Below are positions 16,905 to 24,961 of a DNA stretch of 64,000 nt, in pieces. This stretch comes from Streptomyces sp. GESEQ-4 (GTDB taxonomy: Bacteria > Actinomycetota > Actinomycetes > Streptomycetales > Streptomycetaceae). The stretch lies in the NCBI RefSeq assembly GCF_017948455.1, contig NZ_JAFFSU010000009.1:248001-312000 (forward strand). The letters are read 5' to 3'. Below the pieces are notes generated by a model, which searched no databases, was not told the DNA's origin, and was given only the letters and a program-made list of their open reading frames with translations. Positions within the stretch are counted from its first letter, which is position 1; the number at the start of each line of letters is the position of its first letter. Both the position numbers and the translations under genes were made by a program.

Positions 16905-18263
16905 CTACGTGTCGTACTCCTGGATGCGCTTCCCATGGCTCCGGTCCAGAAGTGCCGGCAGCCGCTCCCCCAACTCCCCCACCACCGCGGCCACATCCAG
17001 CGTCAGCAGCTCACGGTCACGCATCAGGACCCGGCCGTCGACGATCGTCGTGCGGACGTCGGCGGACCGCGCGCTGTGCACCAGGGTCGCGGCGAGGTCG
17101 TGCACGGGCTGGGTGTGCGGGCCGGTGAGGTCGACGAGGATGATGTCGGCGCGGCGGCCCGGTGCAATGCTGCCCAGCTCGTCCCCCAGCCCGACGGCCC
17201 GTGCGCTCTGCAGGGTCGCGTGGTGCAGGGCTTGCCGGGACGTCAGCCAGCGCGGATCGCCCTGGGTCGACTTCTGGATGAGGGCGGTGAGCGCCATCGA
17301 CTCCCATACGTCGAGGGAGTTGTTGGAGGCGGCGCCGTCCGTGGCGAGCCCGACGGGGACGCCGATGTCGTACAGCGCGCGCACGGGTGTGGTGTCGGGC
17401 CACGCGAACTTGAGATAGCCGCGCGGTGCGGAGGCGACGGCGATGCGTCCGCCGGCGCGCTCCAGGACGGGCAGGTCGCGGTCGAGGATGCCGGTGCCGT
17501 GGGCGATGAGGAGGTCGGTGTCGAGGAGCCCGGTCGCGGCGAGGACGTCGATGGGGGTACGGCCGTGGCGGGCGAGGCTGGTGTCAGCCTGGTCGCGGTT
17601 CTCGGCGGCGTGGATGTGGACGGGGAGGCCGTGCTCGCGGGCGAGCGCGGCGGTGGCGGCGAGGTCGGCGTCGTCGACGGTGTAGGGGGCGTGCGGGGCG
17701 AGTGTGGTGGTGATACGGCCGCCCGCGCCTCCCCGGTGCCGCAGCGCGAACTCCAGGGATTTCTCCCGCCCTTGAGGACCCTGGGAGGAGAAGAAGGCCT
17801 CGCCGAGATGCGCCCGCATCCCGCATTCGTCGACCACGGCGGCGACCGCGTCCATGGCGAAGTAGTGATCGGCGAAGCAGGTGACACCGCCGCGGATCAT
17901 CTCGGCACAGGCGAGCCGCGTCCCCAACTCCACGTCCTTTTCCGTGAGGTTGGACTCGATGGGCCAGACGACGTCGTTGAACCACTCCTCGGTCGGCAGG
18001 TCCTCGGCGACACCGCGCAGCGCGACCATCGGGGCGTGTGTGTGGCAGTTGACGAGCCCGGGCATCGCGACCTGTCCGCGGGCGTCGATCCGTTCCCGCG
18101 CCGCCAGCCCTCCGGCGTCGGCGGCGCCGGTGACCGCCTCGACGAGACCGTCCCGTACGACGATGGCGGCGTCTTCCTCGAACCCGATCCGCTCGTGATC
18201 GTCGTGCACGAGGACGGCGCATCCGGTGATGATGAGATCAGCTTCCACGGGAGAAGGCGTCAT
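16905..18263 (-). CDS. amidohydrolase, methylthioadenosine/S-adenosylhomocysteine deaminase-like
   Basis: The 452-residue protein has the metal-dependent amidohydrolase pattern: NCHTHAPM after the first strand, HIHAAEN (third ligand region), AHGTG, and LATDGAASNN with the catalytic Asp. These positions match the TrzN/MtaD deaminase branch that acts on adenosine thioethers and related compounds. The exact substrate cannot be assigned. It starts at ATG 18263, and a Streptomyces palindromic repeat lies just upstream. Confidence 0.8.
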   Translation of the reverse strand: MTPSPVEADLIITGCAVLVHDDHERIGFEEDAAIVVRDGLVEAVTGAADAGGLAARERIDARGQVAMPGLVNCHTHAPMVALRGVAEDLPTEEWFNDVVWPIESNLTEKDVELGTRLACAEMIRGGVTCFADHYFAMDAVAAVVDECGMRAHLGEAFFSSQGPQGREKSLEFALRHRGGAGGRITTTLAPHAPYTVDDADLAATAALAREHGLPVHIHAAENRDQADTSLARHGRTPIDVLAATGLLDTDLLIAHGTGILDRDLPVLERAGGRIAVASAPRGYLKFAWPDTTPVRALYDIGVPVGLATDGAASNNSLDVWESMALTALIQKSTQGDPRWLTSRQALHHATLQSARAVGLGDELGSIAPGRRADIILVDLTGPHTQPVHDLAATLVHSARSADVRTTIVDGRVLMRDRELLTLDVAAVVGELGERLPALLDRSHGKRIQEYDT

Positions 18264-18292
18264 TGGGCCAACGTACGACGGTGTCGTGCGGA

Positions 18293-18333
18293 TGGGGGTC
18301 CCCCCGGTTCGAGCGAAGTCGAGAACTGGGGGA
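18293..18333. repeat. Streptomyces palindromic repeat (GGGGGTCCCCCC family)
   Basis: TGGGGGTCCCCCC is followed by a stem of about eleven base pairs (TCCCCCGGTTC with GAACTGGGGGA, one G-T pair). Elements of this shape are scattered through Streptomyces genomes. This one sits in the gap between the amidohydrolase and FUSC genes. A decayed copy seems to form the 3' end of the gene at 23369. Confidence 0.7.
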
Positions 18334-18375
18334 GTGAGCCGAACCGCGCATCCCGTCGCGGCCCTGTCGTGGGGC

Positions 18376-18396
18376 GGCTTCGTACGAGACGAAGCC
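18376..18396 (-). terminator. stem-loop downstream of FUSC gene
   Basis: GGCTTCGT-5-ACGAAGCC forms an eight-base-pair stem with a five-base loop, about 100 bp beyond the stop of the leftward FUSC gene. No T tract follows, as is usual in high-GC actinomycetes. Confidence 0.45.
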
Positions 18397-18493
18397 GGCC
18401 GCCCTCACGCACAGGACCTGATCGCGATGGTGGGCGGCACCTGGCACACCGCGCTCTCCCAGCACGGCGAGGGAAGTCTGATACGGCCAAGAG

Positions 18494-20356
18494 CTATACG
18501 GCGAGGGGAAGTTCAGGCATCCGCAGCCCCACGCGCGCGCGGCCCTCGGCGAGTTCGTCGAGCAGGGCGGCCAGGCGTTCGATGTGCCGCGCGGTGAGCC
18601 GGCCGGAGTCGTCGAGGTGCACGGCGCACGCGGTGGTCGTGTCGACAATCCGTTCGAGTACGACGACGATCTCGTCGGCCCCTTCCGAGTGCCGAGCGAG
18701 CGCGGGGAGTTCGGCGGCGGCGAGGGCGATGGCGGTACGGGCTTCGGCGAGCGTGCGGTAGGCCTCGCGGCGGAGGGTCCAGCGGAGGGGGCGGGAGTCC
18801 GAGCCGTTCAGGACGTGTGTCAGATAGGCGTGCGCCGCATCCTCCGCCGCCACCAGCCGGGCCCGTACTCCTCCACCCCGCTGCCCCGGCATCGGCAGGT
18901 GTCCCACGACCAGCACGATGGCGCAGGCCAGCAGTGTCTCGCCGATGCGGCTCCAGGAGGCCGGGGGCTCACCGCCGACCATCACCAGGGCGAGGACGAG
19001 GACGGTGACGACGGCGGTCTGGGCGGCGAAGTGCCGCGTGGCGACGGGGATCAGGGCACCGCTGAGAGCCACGAGCGCGATGAGCCCTCCGGGCTGGGGC
19101 AGCACCGCGGCGAACCCGGCGAAGACGACAGCCCCGAGGACCGTCCCCGCGGCCCGGCACAGAACGCGTGAGACGAGCGGCCCGAGGTCGGGCTTGACGA
19201 GGAAGACGGCGGTCGCGGGCAGCCAGTACCAGTGCTCGTGCTGCCCGTACCACTGGGCGTGATGCAGTGCCTGGGCGATGGCGGCGCTGGCCCCGAAGCA
19301 CAGAGCGACGCGCAACCCGTACTCCCGCCCGCCGGCCCCGAAGACGCTGCGGAGGAGCGCCCGCGGGGACCGACGACGGGTGGGCAGGTCGCGTCCCTCG
19401 CCCTGGTCGAACACCTCGGCAGCGTGCAGGAGGGCGTCATCGAGGGCGCGCAGCGCGGGCGCGGACCGGTTGGGCGCGGGCAACGGCCCGGTGTGCGTGT
19501 TCCCGCGCACGGCGGCAGCGAGCCGCCGCGGACCTTCGGAGGCACGCGCCGACACACCCTCCCCGCCCCAGGCCAACGCGGTGGCCGCCTCCGCGAGGGG
19601 CAGCGCGGCTGCGTACTGCGCCCGCAGCCGCCGCTCGGCCGCGGAACTGGCGTACCGGCGGAGCCGTGGCCCGGCGAGAGCGTCCTGCGCATGATCGAGG
19701 GCGGCGGTGAGGGAGACGCGACGGGCGGTCGCCGCGGAGGACCCGACGGCCTCGAGAAGTCCGGCAACGGCGTCGTACACAGCGGCGACCGCCTTCCGCT
19801 CCCCGTCGAACCGATAGTCCCCGACGATCGCACCGGGCGTGGGAAGGAGCAGCCGCAGCGCGAGCAGCCACCCCGCTCCGGCGACGAAGGCAAGGGCCCG
19901 CAGCCACCCCGGCTCGGGCAACGGCATCCCGGCCCCGATGGCGGCCGCGACCAGCAGCTGCGTACCCGCGGAGGAGGCGACGGGGCCGACGGCACTGATG
20001 CCTCCGGCGACGAGCCCGAGGCCGGTGAGGATCAAGGTCAGTACGAAGACGCCCGTGCTGTGACCGGCGTACGTCCCGACGAGCATCCCGCCCGCTCCCG
20101 CGACCGCGGGCACCCCGAGCCGCCTGACGGACGCCCGCCGACTCCCCGGCCGGTCGTTGATCCCGGCGAGCATGGCGGCGACGGCGGCGACGACACCGAG
20201 GGAGGCACGGTCGACCAGGACGGCCAGGAGCAGAAGCGGACCGGCGGACAGCGCCCCACGCGTCACCGCCATCCAGGGCACCGGGCCGCGCTGAGCACGG
20301 AGAGCATGGGCGAGCCAGGGCGGGAGGACGAACGACGCGAACGCGGGGCGTGACAC
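18494..20356 (-). CDS. FUSC-family (aromatic acid/fusaric acid resistance) membrane protein
   Basis: The 620-residue protein has two blocks of membrane helices (about residues 30-170 and 345-470), each followed by a soluble region. This is the duplicated layout of FUSC/ArAE exporters. The GTG at 20356 is chosen because AGGAG lies upstream; the longer open frame starts with unstructured sequence. The energy source and substrate are not evident. Confidence 0.8.
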   Translation of the reverse strand: MSRPAFASFVLPPWLAHALRAQRGPVPWMAVTRGALSAGPLLLLAVLVDRASLGVVAAVAAMLAGINDRPGSRRASVRRLGVPAVAGAGGMLVGTYAGHSTGVFVLTLILTGLGLVAGGISAVGPVASSAGTQLLVAAAIGAGMPLPEPGWLRALAFVAGAGWLLALRLLLPTPGAIVGDYRFDGERKAVAAVYDAVAGLLEAVGSSAATARRVSLTAALDHAQDALAGPRLRRYASSAAERRLRAQYAAALPLAEAATALAWGGEGVSARASEGPRRLAAAVRGNTHTGPLPAPNRSAPALRALDDALLHAAEVFDQGEGRDLPTRRRSPRALLRSVFGAGGREYGLRVALCFGASAAIAQALHHAQWYGQHEHWYWLPATAVFLVKPDLGPLVSRVLCRAAGTVLGAVVFAGFAAVLPQPGGLIALVALSGALIPVATRHFAAQTAVVTVLVLALVMVGGEPPASWSRIGETLLACAIVLVVGHLPMPGQRGGGVRARLVAAEDAAHAYLTHVLNGSDSRPLRWTLRREAYRTLAEARTAIALAAAELPALARHSEGADEIVVVLERIVDTTTACAVHLDDSGRLTARHIERLAALLDELAEGRARVGLRMPELPLAV

Positions 20357-20538
20357 AGGGCTCCTGTCGGGACGAGGGCGCGGGCTTTGCCTTCGGGCGA
20401 CGGTGGCCGGGCTTTGGGGTGTGTGGGGCTTCTGCTGTGTGTGGCTTCTACGGTAGATCGGGTTCCTGGAGGGGATGGAACGGTCGTATTTCGGGAGTGT
20501 GACGGTTGGCAGGAAGAGCGCGATCTTTATGAACGCAA

Positions 20539-21354
20539 TCAACCGTCCAAGGGTTCCCGGTCAGGAGTGGACGGGTGATCCCCCCTCAGCGGTGAGACGC
20601 GCGCCCGCAAGAGCGATTCTGCCGCCGCTACGGCTCGCCCTATCGCATCGGGGGTCACTCCGATGGAGGCGATGATGTCGTCGACCCCCCGCAGGCCCGC
20701 CCGCTCCAACAGTCGCTTCTCGTTCGTCACCCACTCCCCTCGCGCCGCGAGCACGGCGTGCCCCGCCTGAACAGCCGCGACCGCGATGGCACCCGCGACC
20801 TCCGTACGACGACCGGCGGGCGCATGGTTGGTTCTGGCGTAGGCGAGGGTCGCCCGGGCGGAGCCGTACCAGCGCTCGTTCGCCGCACGGCGCAGCTTCT
20901 CCGGATAGGTCGCCGGCCGGGGCAGTTCACCCCTCAGCACCCGGTTGACCGCCAACTCCGCCACGACCAAGTAGCTCGGAATCCCCGCGAGATGGAACAA
21001 CAACGGCTCCACCCGGAACCGCCCCTCCTCCGCCTCCGCCAACTCCCGCTCAACCACGTCGAGATCGCGATAGTGCACATCGACGCGCCGCCCGTCGATC
21101 GTCAGCCACGCACCCCCGTTGAACACCCCGCCGCCCCAGCCGCCCACCTCCGAGACCTCGCCCTCCCAGCCGACGGCGCGGAGGTCGGCGGGGTCGAAGG
21201 GGCCGCGGTAATAGACGGCCAGATCCCAGTCACTCTCCGACGTGTGCGTGCCCTGGGCCCGGGAGCCGCCGAGGGCGACCGCCTGGACGGTGGAGAGGGC
21301 GGCGAGGCGGTCGGCCGTGCTGTCGAGGAACTCGGGGTCGGTGAGGGACGGCAT
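20539..21354 (-). CDS. nucleotidyltransferase-domain protein
   Basis: The 271-residue protein carries the Pol-beta-type nucleotidyltransferase signature: GGSRAQGT then SDWDLAVYY with the metal-binding aspartates, and a later DVHY. The C-terminal half is helical, as in AadA-like and minimal nucleotidyltransferases that modify drugs or proteins. It starts 78 bp beyond the stop of the TIR gene on the same strand, so the two could share a transcript; function is not known. Confidence 0.75.
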   Translation of the reverse strand: MPSLTDPEFLDSTADRLAALSTVQAVALGGSRAQGTHTSESDWDLAVYYRGPFDPADLRAVGWEGEVSEVGGWGGGVFNGGAWLTIDGRRVDVHYRDLDVVERELAEAEEGRFRVEPLLFHLAGIPSYLVVAELAVNRVLRGELPRPATYPEKLRRAANERWYGSARATLAYARTNHAPAGRRTEVAGAIAVAAVQAGHAVLAARGEWVTNEKRLLERAGLRGVDDIIASIGVTPDAIGRAVAAAESLLRARVSPLRGDHPSTPDREPLDG

Positions 21355-21403
21355 GGGGCGCAGCGTACGGAGCCGTCGTACGCGACTCCACGCAATTACG
21401 CGC

Positions 21404-21441
21404 GGGCCTCAACCCGTCTATGCGGGGGGCCTCAACCCGTC
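21404..21441. repeat. 15-bp direct repeat at the 3' end of the TIR gene
   Basis: GGGCCTCAACCCGTC occurs at 21404-21418 and 21427-21441. The second copy spans the stop codon of the TIR-STAND gene. It looks like a small tandem duplication with a 23-bp period. Confidence 0.6.
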
Positions 21442-23330
21442 GCCGCCACTCCGAAATCCGCCCCGGAGATCCCTCCGAGCCGCTCCGCGATGCGCAGCAA
21501 CGGCTCCCGCAGCCGCGCCAGTTCGTCCCGCATGGCCGCCGCCTCCGGCCAGGCCGCCTCATGGTCGAGCGGTGCGACCTCCGCCGGACACCGCGCCTCG
21601 TAGGCGGCGAGCCGGGGGTGCCAGGTGCCGGTGAAGGGACGGATGGCGTCGTTGATCAAGGAGTACGCCAGGCTCTGCACCGTCGGCGTGCCGCCCTCCG
21701 TCCCGCGCTCCAGCCCGATGCTGTACGTGTGCAGCGTCGCGCGCGTGAAGTCGATCAGGGACTTCAGGGAGGTCAGGGCCTCGCGCAGACTGCCGGTGCC
21801 CGGTGCCAGTTCCTGCACGCCGATGCGGGTGACCAACTCGACCTGGATGTCGAAGGCGGCCATCCGTTCCGACTCACTGGGTGCTGCCATGGGGGCCTCC
21901 CTTCGGCTTCCGGGGAGGCCCAGCGTAACGGGGTCGCGGCGGGCGCACAGGGTGCGCAGGGCGGCGTGCCGGAGGACCTCGGTACGGGCGGGGGCCGGGT
22001 CGTGATGGTGCCAGGCGTGCAGGGTGACCGGGTGAAGCTGCCAGCGGCCCTCGGGAGCGGGGGTGACGAGGCTGCGTACGTGGAGTTCGGCGACGCCGTT
22101 CTGGGCACGCCGGTGGGCCACCGCACGCGGCACTCGGTCGGTGGCGGCCAGGACGCGCTCCGCGTCCTCGACGGTCAGCGGCAGCGGGTGCAGGGCCGCC
22201 GCGCACCGGAGGACATCGGATGCGTCTGCCGTGTCCACGTCCCGGACGAGGGGCGCCGTGACGTCGTCGCCGGCCAGCATGTCAAGAAGGGAGCCGTCCC
22301 GGGCGTGCAGACGGTCGTAGAGGGTGCGCGGGTCCTGACCCGCCCGGATCGCACGGCCCAGGAGGGCGAGTGCGAGTGGATGCCCCTCCACCGCCTGAGC
22401 GAGCACGTCGTCGCCGATCAGCACGCGCGCGTGCCGCTCGTCGAGCGGTCCTAGGTCGACAGGGGTGCCCAGTCCGTCGTACGCCCGACCGCGCAGCGTG
22501 AAGAGCGTGTGGCCGAGCGGGTGCGGTGCGGCCATCGCCGCGACCTCGCGCCGGGTGAGCCGGCAGACGGGGACGGCGTCGACGATCCAGAGGAACGGTT
22601 CGCCCATGTCACCGAGGTTCGGGCCGAGTCCGCGCAGCGAGTCCTCGTACGACTCCCCGTTCAGCCAGAAAACCCCGCCCGGGTACGCCGCTTCGAACCG
22701 TACGGCGTACTCCTGCGCCAGCAGCGACTTGCCGATCCCCGCCATGCCACGGATCTGAACGGCGTGCGCGGCGGTGCGGCGGCCGGTGACCAGGGGTGCT
22801 GTGTGGGCATGCAGCGCGGAATGCACCTGCCACAACTCGGACAGGCGCCCCAGGAATTCAGTGCGCGGCTGGGGCACGCCGGACACCCATCGCCGTACTC
22901 CGTGCCGTGCGGGCGTCATCGGACCGTCGAGCCTGGAGACGTGCGCGCGTACGTCGGCCACGACCGCGCCGATGTCGTCGGCCGAGGCGTATCGCGCGTC
23001 GCGGAGTTCGACGGGGTGGATGTGGCCGGTTCCCGGTTCGGGGTTGACGACCATGACGCGGCGTCGCGGGTCGCCCTCGCCAAGTCCGGCGAGATACGCG
23101 GTGGTCAGCTCCCACTGGCAGGCCTCGCGTTCGGGGTAGCCGGTGGAGTAGTACGCCAGCAGGGCCTTGGAGCGGGCCAGTTCGCGCCGGATGGTGTCAC
23201 TGATGCCGGTGAAGGACGCGACTCCCGTCTCGTCCGTGAACACCTCAAGACCACCGTCGCGCAGCGCACCTGCGAGCGGACGCACCCGCTCCAAGTCACC
23301 GCGGCTGTAGCTGAGGAAGACGTCCCACAC
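21432..23330 (-). CDS. TIR-domain STAND (NB-ARC) ATPase with C-terminal helical domain
   Basis: The 632-residue protein starts with a TIR domain (DVFLSYSRGD; residues about 1-130), whose likely NADase glutamate is Glu74 in ACQWEL. A STAND/NB-ARC ATPase follows: P-loop GMAGIGKS (195-202), Walker B FLWIVD (Asp251), sensor TLFTLRGR and GHPLAL (316-321), then a winged-helix region. There are no TPR or WD repeats. Residues 484-630 form a helical domain that is also found alone in the divergent protein at 23369 (shared motif WHPRLxAYE). TIR-STAND proteins often act in antiphage defence; that role is inferred. The gene begins at GTG 23330. Confidence 0.85.
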   Translation of the reverse strand: MWDVFLSYSRGDLERVRPLAGALRDGGLEVFTDETGVASFTGISDTIRRELARSKALLAYYSTGYPEREACQWELTTAYLAGLGEGDPRRRVMVVNPEPGTGHIHPVELRDARYASADDIGAVVADVRAHVSRLDGPMTPARHGVRRWVSGVPQPRTEFLGRLSELWQVHSALHAHTAPLVTGRRTAAHAVQIRGMAGIGKSLLAQEYAVRFEAAYPGGVFWLNGESYEDSLRGLGPNLGDMGEPFLWIVDAVPVCRLTRREVAAMAAPHPLGHTLFTLRGRAYDGLGTPVDLGPLDERHARVLIGDDVLAQAVEGHPLALALLGRAIRAGQDPRTLYDRLHARDGSLLDMLAGDDVTAPLVRDVDTADASDVLRCAAALHPLPLTVEDAERVLAATDRVPRAVAHRRAQNGVAELHVRSLVTPAPEGRWQLHPVTLHAWHHHDPAPARTEVLRHAALRTLCARRDPVTLGLPGSRREAPMAAPSESERMAAFDIQVELVTRIGVQELAPGTGSLREALTSLKSLIDFTRATLHTYSIGLERGTEGGTPTVQSLAYSLINDAIRPFTGTWHPRLAAYEARCPAEVAPLDHEAAWPEAAAMRDELARLREPLLRIAERLGGISGADFGVAATG

Positions 23331-23368
23331 GGCGACTTACCCTACTGTGGGTACCGGGGAGGGCGATC

Positions 23369-24001
23369 ATGAGACACAGGCAGCGCAGGCGACGGAGTCC
23401 GAGCGGTCCGTCGCAGATCACGGCCAAGCTGACGATTCCCTTCGTCGGCGAGATCTCCGGGACCTGGGAGCCGGCCGAGGCGGAACGCAGCGCGGCCTGG
23501 GAGCTGTACCTGGAGCTGATCACCCGGGTGTCGGTCGAGGAACTCGACCGGGACGAGGGCTTCCTGCGCGAAGCGCTGTCCTCCCTCTACACCATCTTCA
23601 ACACCACTCGCGAGATCCTCCGCCGCTACGGCCCCGAAGTCGCCCCGCCCCTGGCTCCCGGCCATGTCAGCTTCGGCGTCCTCGCCGTGACCGTCCTCAA
23701 CCGTGTGCTGCGACCGCTGCTCGCGTCGTGGCATCCACGACTGAGCGCGTACGAGTCCCAGCGGCCGGGCGGACGCGATCCGGTGGCCTACGAGCGTGAG
23801 TGGGAGCACGCCGACGCGCTGCGCGGCGAGATCGAGGCAGTGCGGCAGTCGTTGGTGTCGCTGGCGCGGACCTTGCAGGAGGTGGCGGGGGTGAGCGATC
23901 TGATCGACCTTCCGGCACCGCGGTCTCCGGGCGGGCGAACCGCGGATGGGGGCACCCCCCCCCCGCTGGCCGACGGGGGTCCTGACGGTCCGGGAGCGTG
24001 A
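23369..24001 (+). CDS. stand-alone copy of the TIR protein's C-terminal helical domain
   Basis: The 210-residue protein is divergent from the TIR-STAND gene, 38 bp away. After a basic N-terminus (six Arg/Lys in residues 2-9) and a short strand (KLTIPFVGEISGTWEP), residues about 36-178 align with residues 484-622 of the TIR protein: E.ER.AA....EL.TR..V.EL, LREAL.SL, and WHPRL.AYE. This is a non-catalytic adaptor-like or inhibitor-like partner by inference. The ATG at 23369 follows GGGGAGGG. The C-terminal tail contains a ten-C run (23955-23964) within a decayed palindromic repeat, which could be a slippage site. Confidence 0.8.
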   Translation: MRHRQRRRRSPSGPSQITAKLTIPFVGEISGTWEPAEAERSAAWELYLELITRVSVEELDRDEGFLREALSSLYTIFNTTREILRRYGPEVAPPLAPGHVSFGVLAVTVLNRVLRPLLASWHPRLSAYESQRPGGRDPVAYEREWEHADALRGEIEAVRQSLVSLARTLQEVAGVSDLIDLPAPRSPGGRTADGGTPPPLADGGPDGPGA

Positions 24002-24102
24002 GCGGGGCCTCGAAGCCTGGCACTTCATGTCGGTGTCCTGACACACAGCACCCTCAGCCCTCCAGCCCTGCAGCCTTCGGCCCTCCGGTTCGGCCGGGGC
24101 GA

Positions 24103-24127
24103 TTGTCAGTGGCGTGCGCTCTAATGG
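24103..24127 (+). promoter_or_regulatory. possible RecA-NDp/PafBC-like promoter
   Basis: TTGTCAGTG (24103-24111) is followed after ten bases by TAATGG (24122-24127). The known mycobacterial DNA-damage consensus is TTGTCRGTG-N8-TAnnnT, so the first half matches exactly while the spacing and last base do not. It would drive the gene at 24177. Confidence 0.35.
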
Positions 24128-24176
24128 ATCTAGTCGTCACAGAGCGTGACGGATGAGAGCGCTACGGGGGTGCGCG

Positions 24177-24896
24177 ATGACGATGCTGGAGCGGGACGAG
24201 GGCTGGGACGACGGCAGGGACGAGGGCGGTCGGGAACACGGTGCGGAGAATGGCGGCGGTCTGCGGTCGACGCGGGCGCACATCTCGGCGGCCGGGCTGC
24301 GTGCCCGTGGGTGGACGCCGGGAATGGTGCGCCGACTGCTCGGTGAGCCCGATCTCTTGCGGGTCAATCCGCACTTCCGGGCGGCCCCGCAGATTCGGCT
24401 CTACCTCGTCGAGCGGGTGGAATCCGCCGAGCGGAGCGAGGAGTTCCGGGCGGTGGCGGCGGCAGCCGCGCGACGCTCCGTGTCGGCGAAAGCGGCAGCC
24501 CAGCGCCGTCGGCAGGAGGTGCTGGCCCGGATCGCGGCGGAGCCGGTCGATGTGCCACGGCTGGCCGAGCGGAAGCTGGCGGCCATGGCAGTCGATCACT
24601 ACAACTGCCAGGACGGCAAAAGGAGTTACGAGAGGTGGGGGCACAGTGCCGACCCCGCCACAGCCGACGGTGCCGACCCTCCCGACCTCGACCGATGGAA
24701 GGTCGACTACCTCCGCCATCGCCTCACCCGCTACGACGAGCTCCTGAGCGGACTGCACGGCAGCACCGGCCGCGCGGCGGCCGAGGACCTGCTCAGGCGA
24801 CGCGTCTACACCGCCATCACCGAGGCGTACCCACACCTTGCACAGGAGTGCGAACGGCAGCTGCGTGAACGGGAGTGGGGTCCACCGCCGGAATGA
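24177..24896 (+). CDS. conserved actinobacterial hypothetical protein
   Basis: The 239-residue protein has an opening block resembling a short DNA-binding domain (HISAAGLRARGWTPGMVRRLLGEPDLLRVNPH), then an arginine-rich helical region (VAAAAARRSVSAKAAAQRRRQEVLARIAAE). The first block has the spacing of a helix-turn-helix, but this is inference. The ATG at 24177 follows GGGGG, with another ATG at 24183 and an upstream one at 24153. Its stop overlaps an in-frame ATG of the next gene (ATGA at 24893). Confidence 0.6.
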   Translation: MTMLERDEGWDDGRDEGGREHGAENGGGLRSTRAHISAAGLRARGWTPGMVRRLLGEPDLLRVNPHFRAAPQIRLYLVERVESAERSEEFRAVAAAAARRSVSAKAAAQRRRQEVLARIAAEPVDVPRLAERKLAAMAVDHYNCQDGKRSYERWGHSADPATADGADPPDLDRWKVDYLRHRLTRYDELLSGLHGSTGRAAAEDLLRRRVYTAITEAYPHLAQECERQLREREWGPPPE

Positions 24897-24961
24897 CATC
24901 TCCGGGCGAGGATCCGGCAGCGCCTGCGCCGTCGGCCGAGGTGAACCTAGCCTCCGGGCCC

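Noticed and set aside
18238..18648. Small frames in both directions between the amidohydrolase and FUSC genes
   Set aside because: They overlap a palindromic repeat and a hairpin, and show no family similarity.
20539..23330. Nucleotidyltransferase as a definite component of the TIR system
   Set aside because: It is on the same strand 78 bp downstream, but the family is common and a functional link cannot be shown from this sequence.
24875..24961. Upstream N-terminal extension of the GNAT protein
   Set aside because: The added residues are Pro/Ala-rich without fold, so the start at 24962 is preferred, though not proven.
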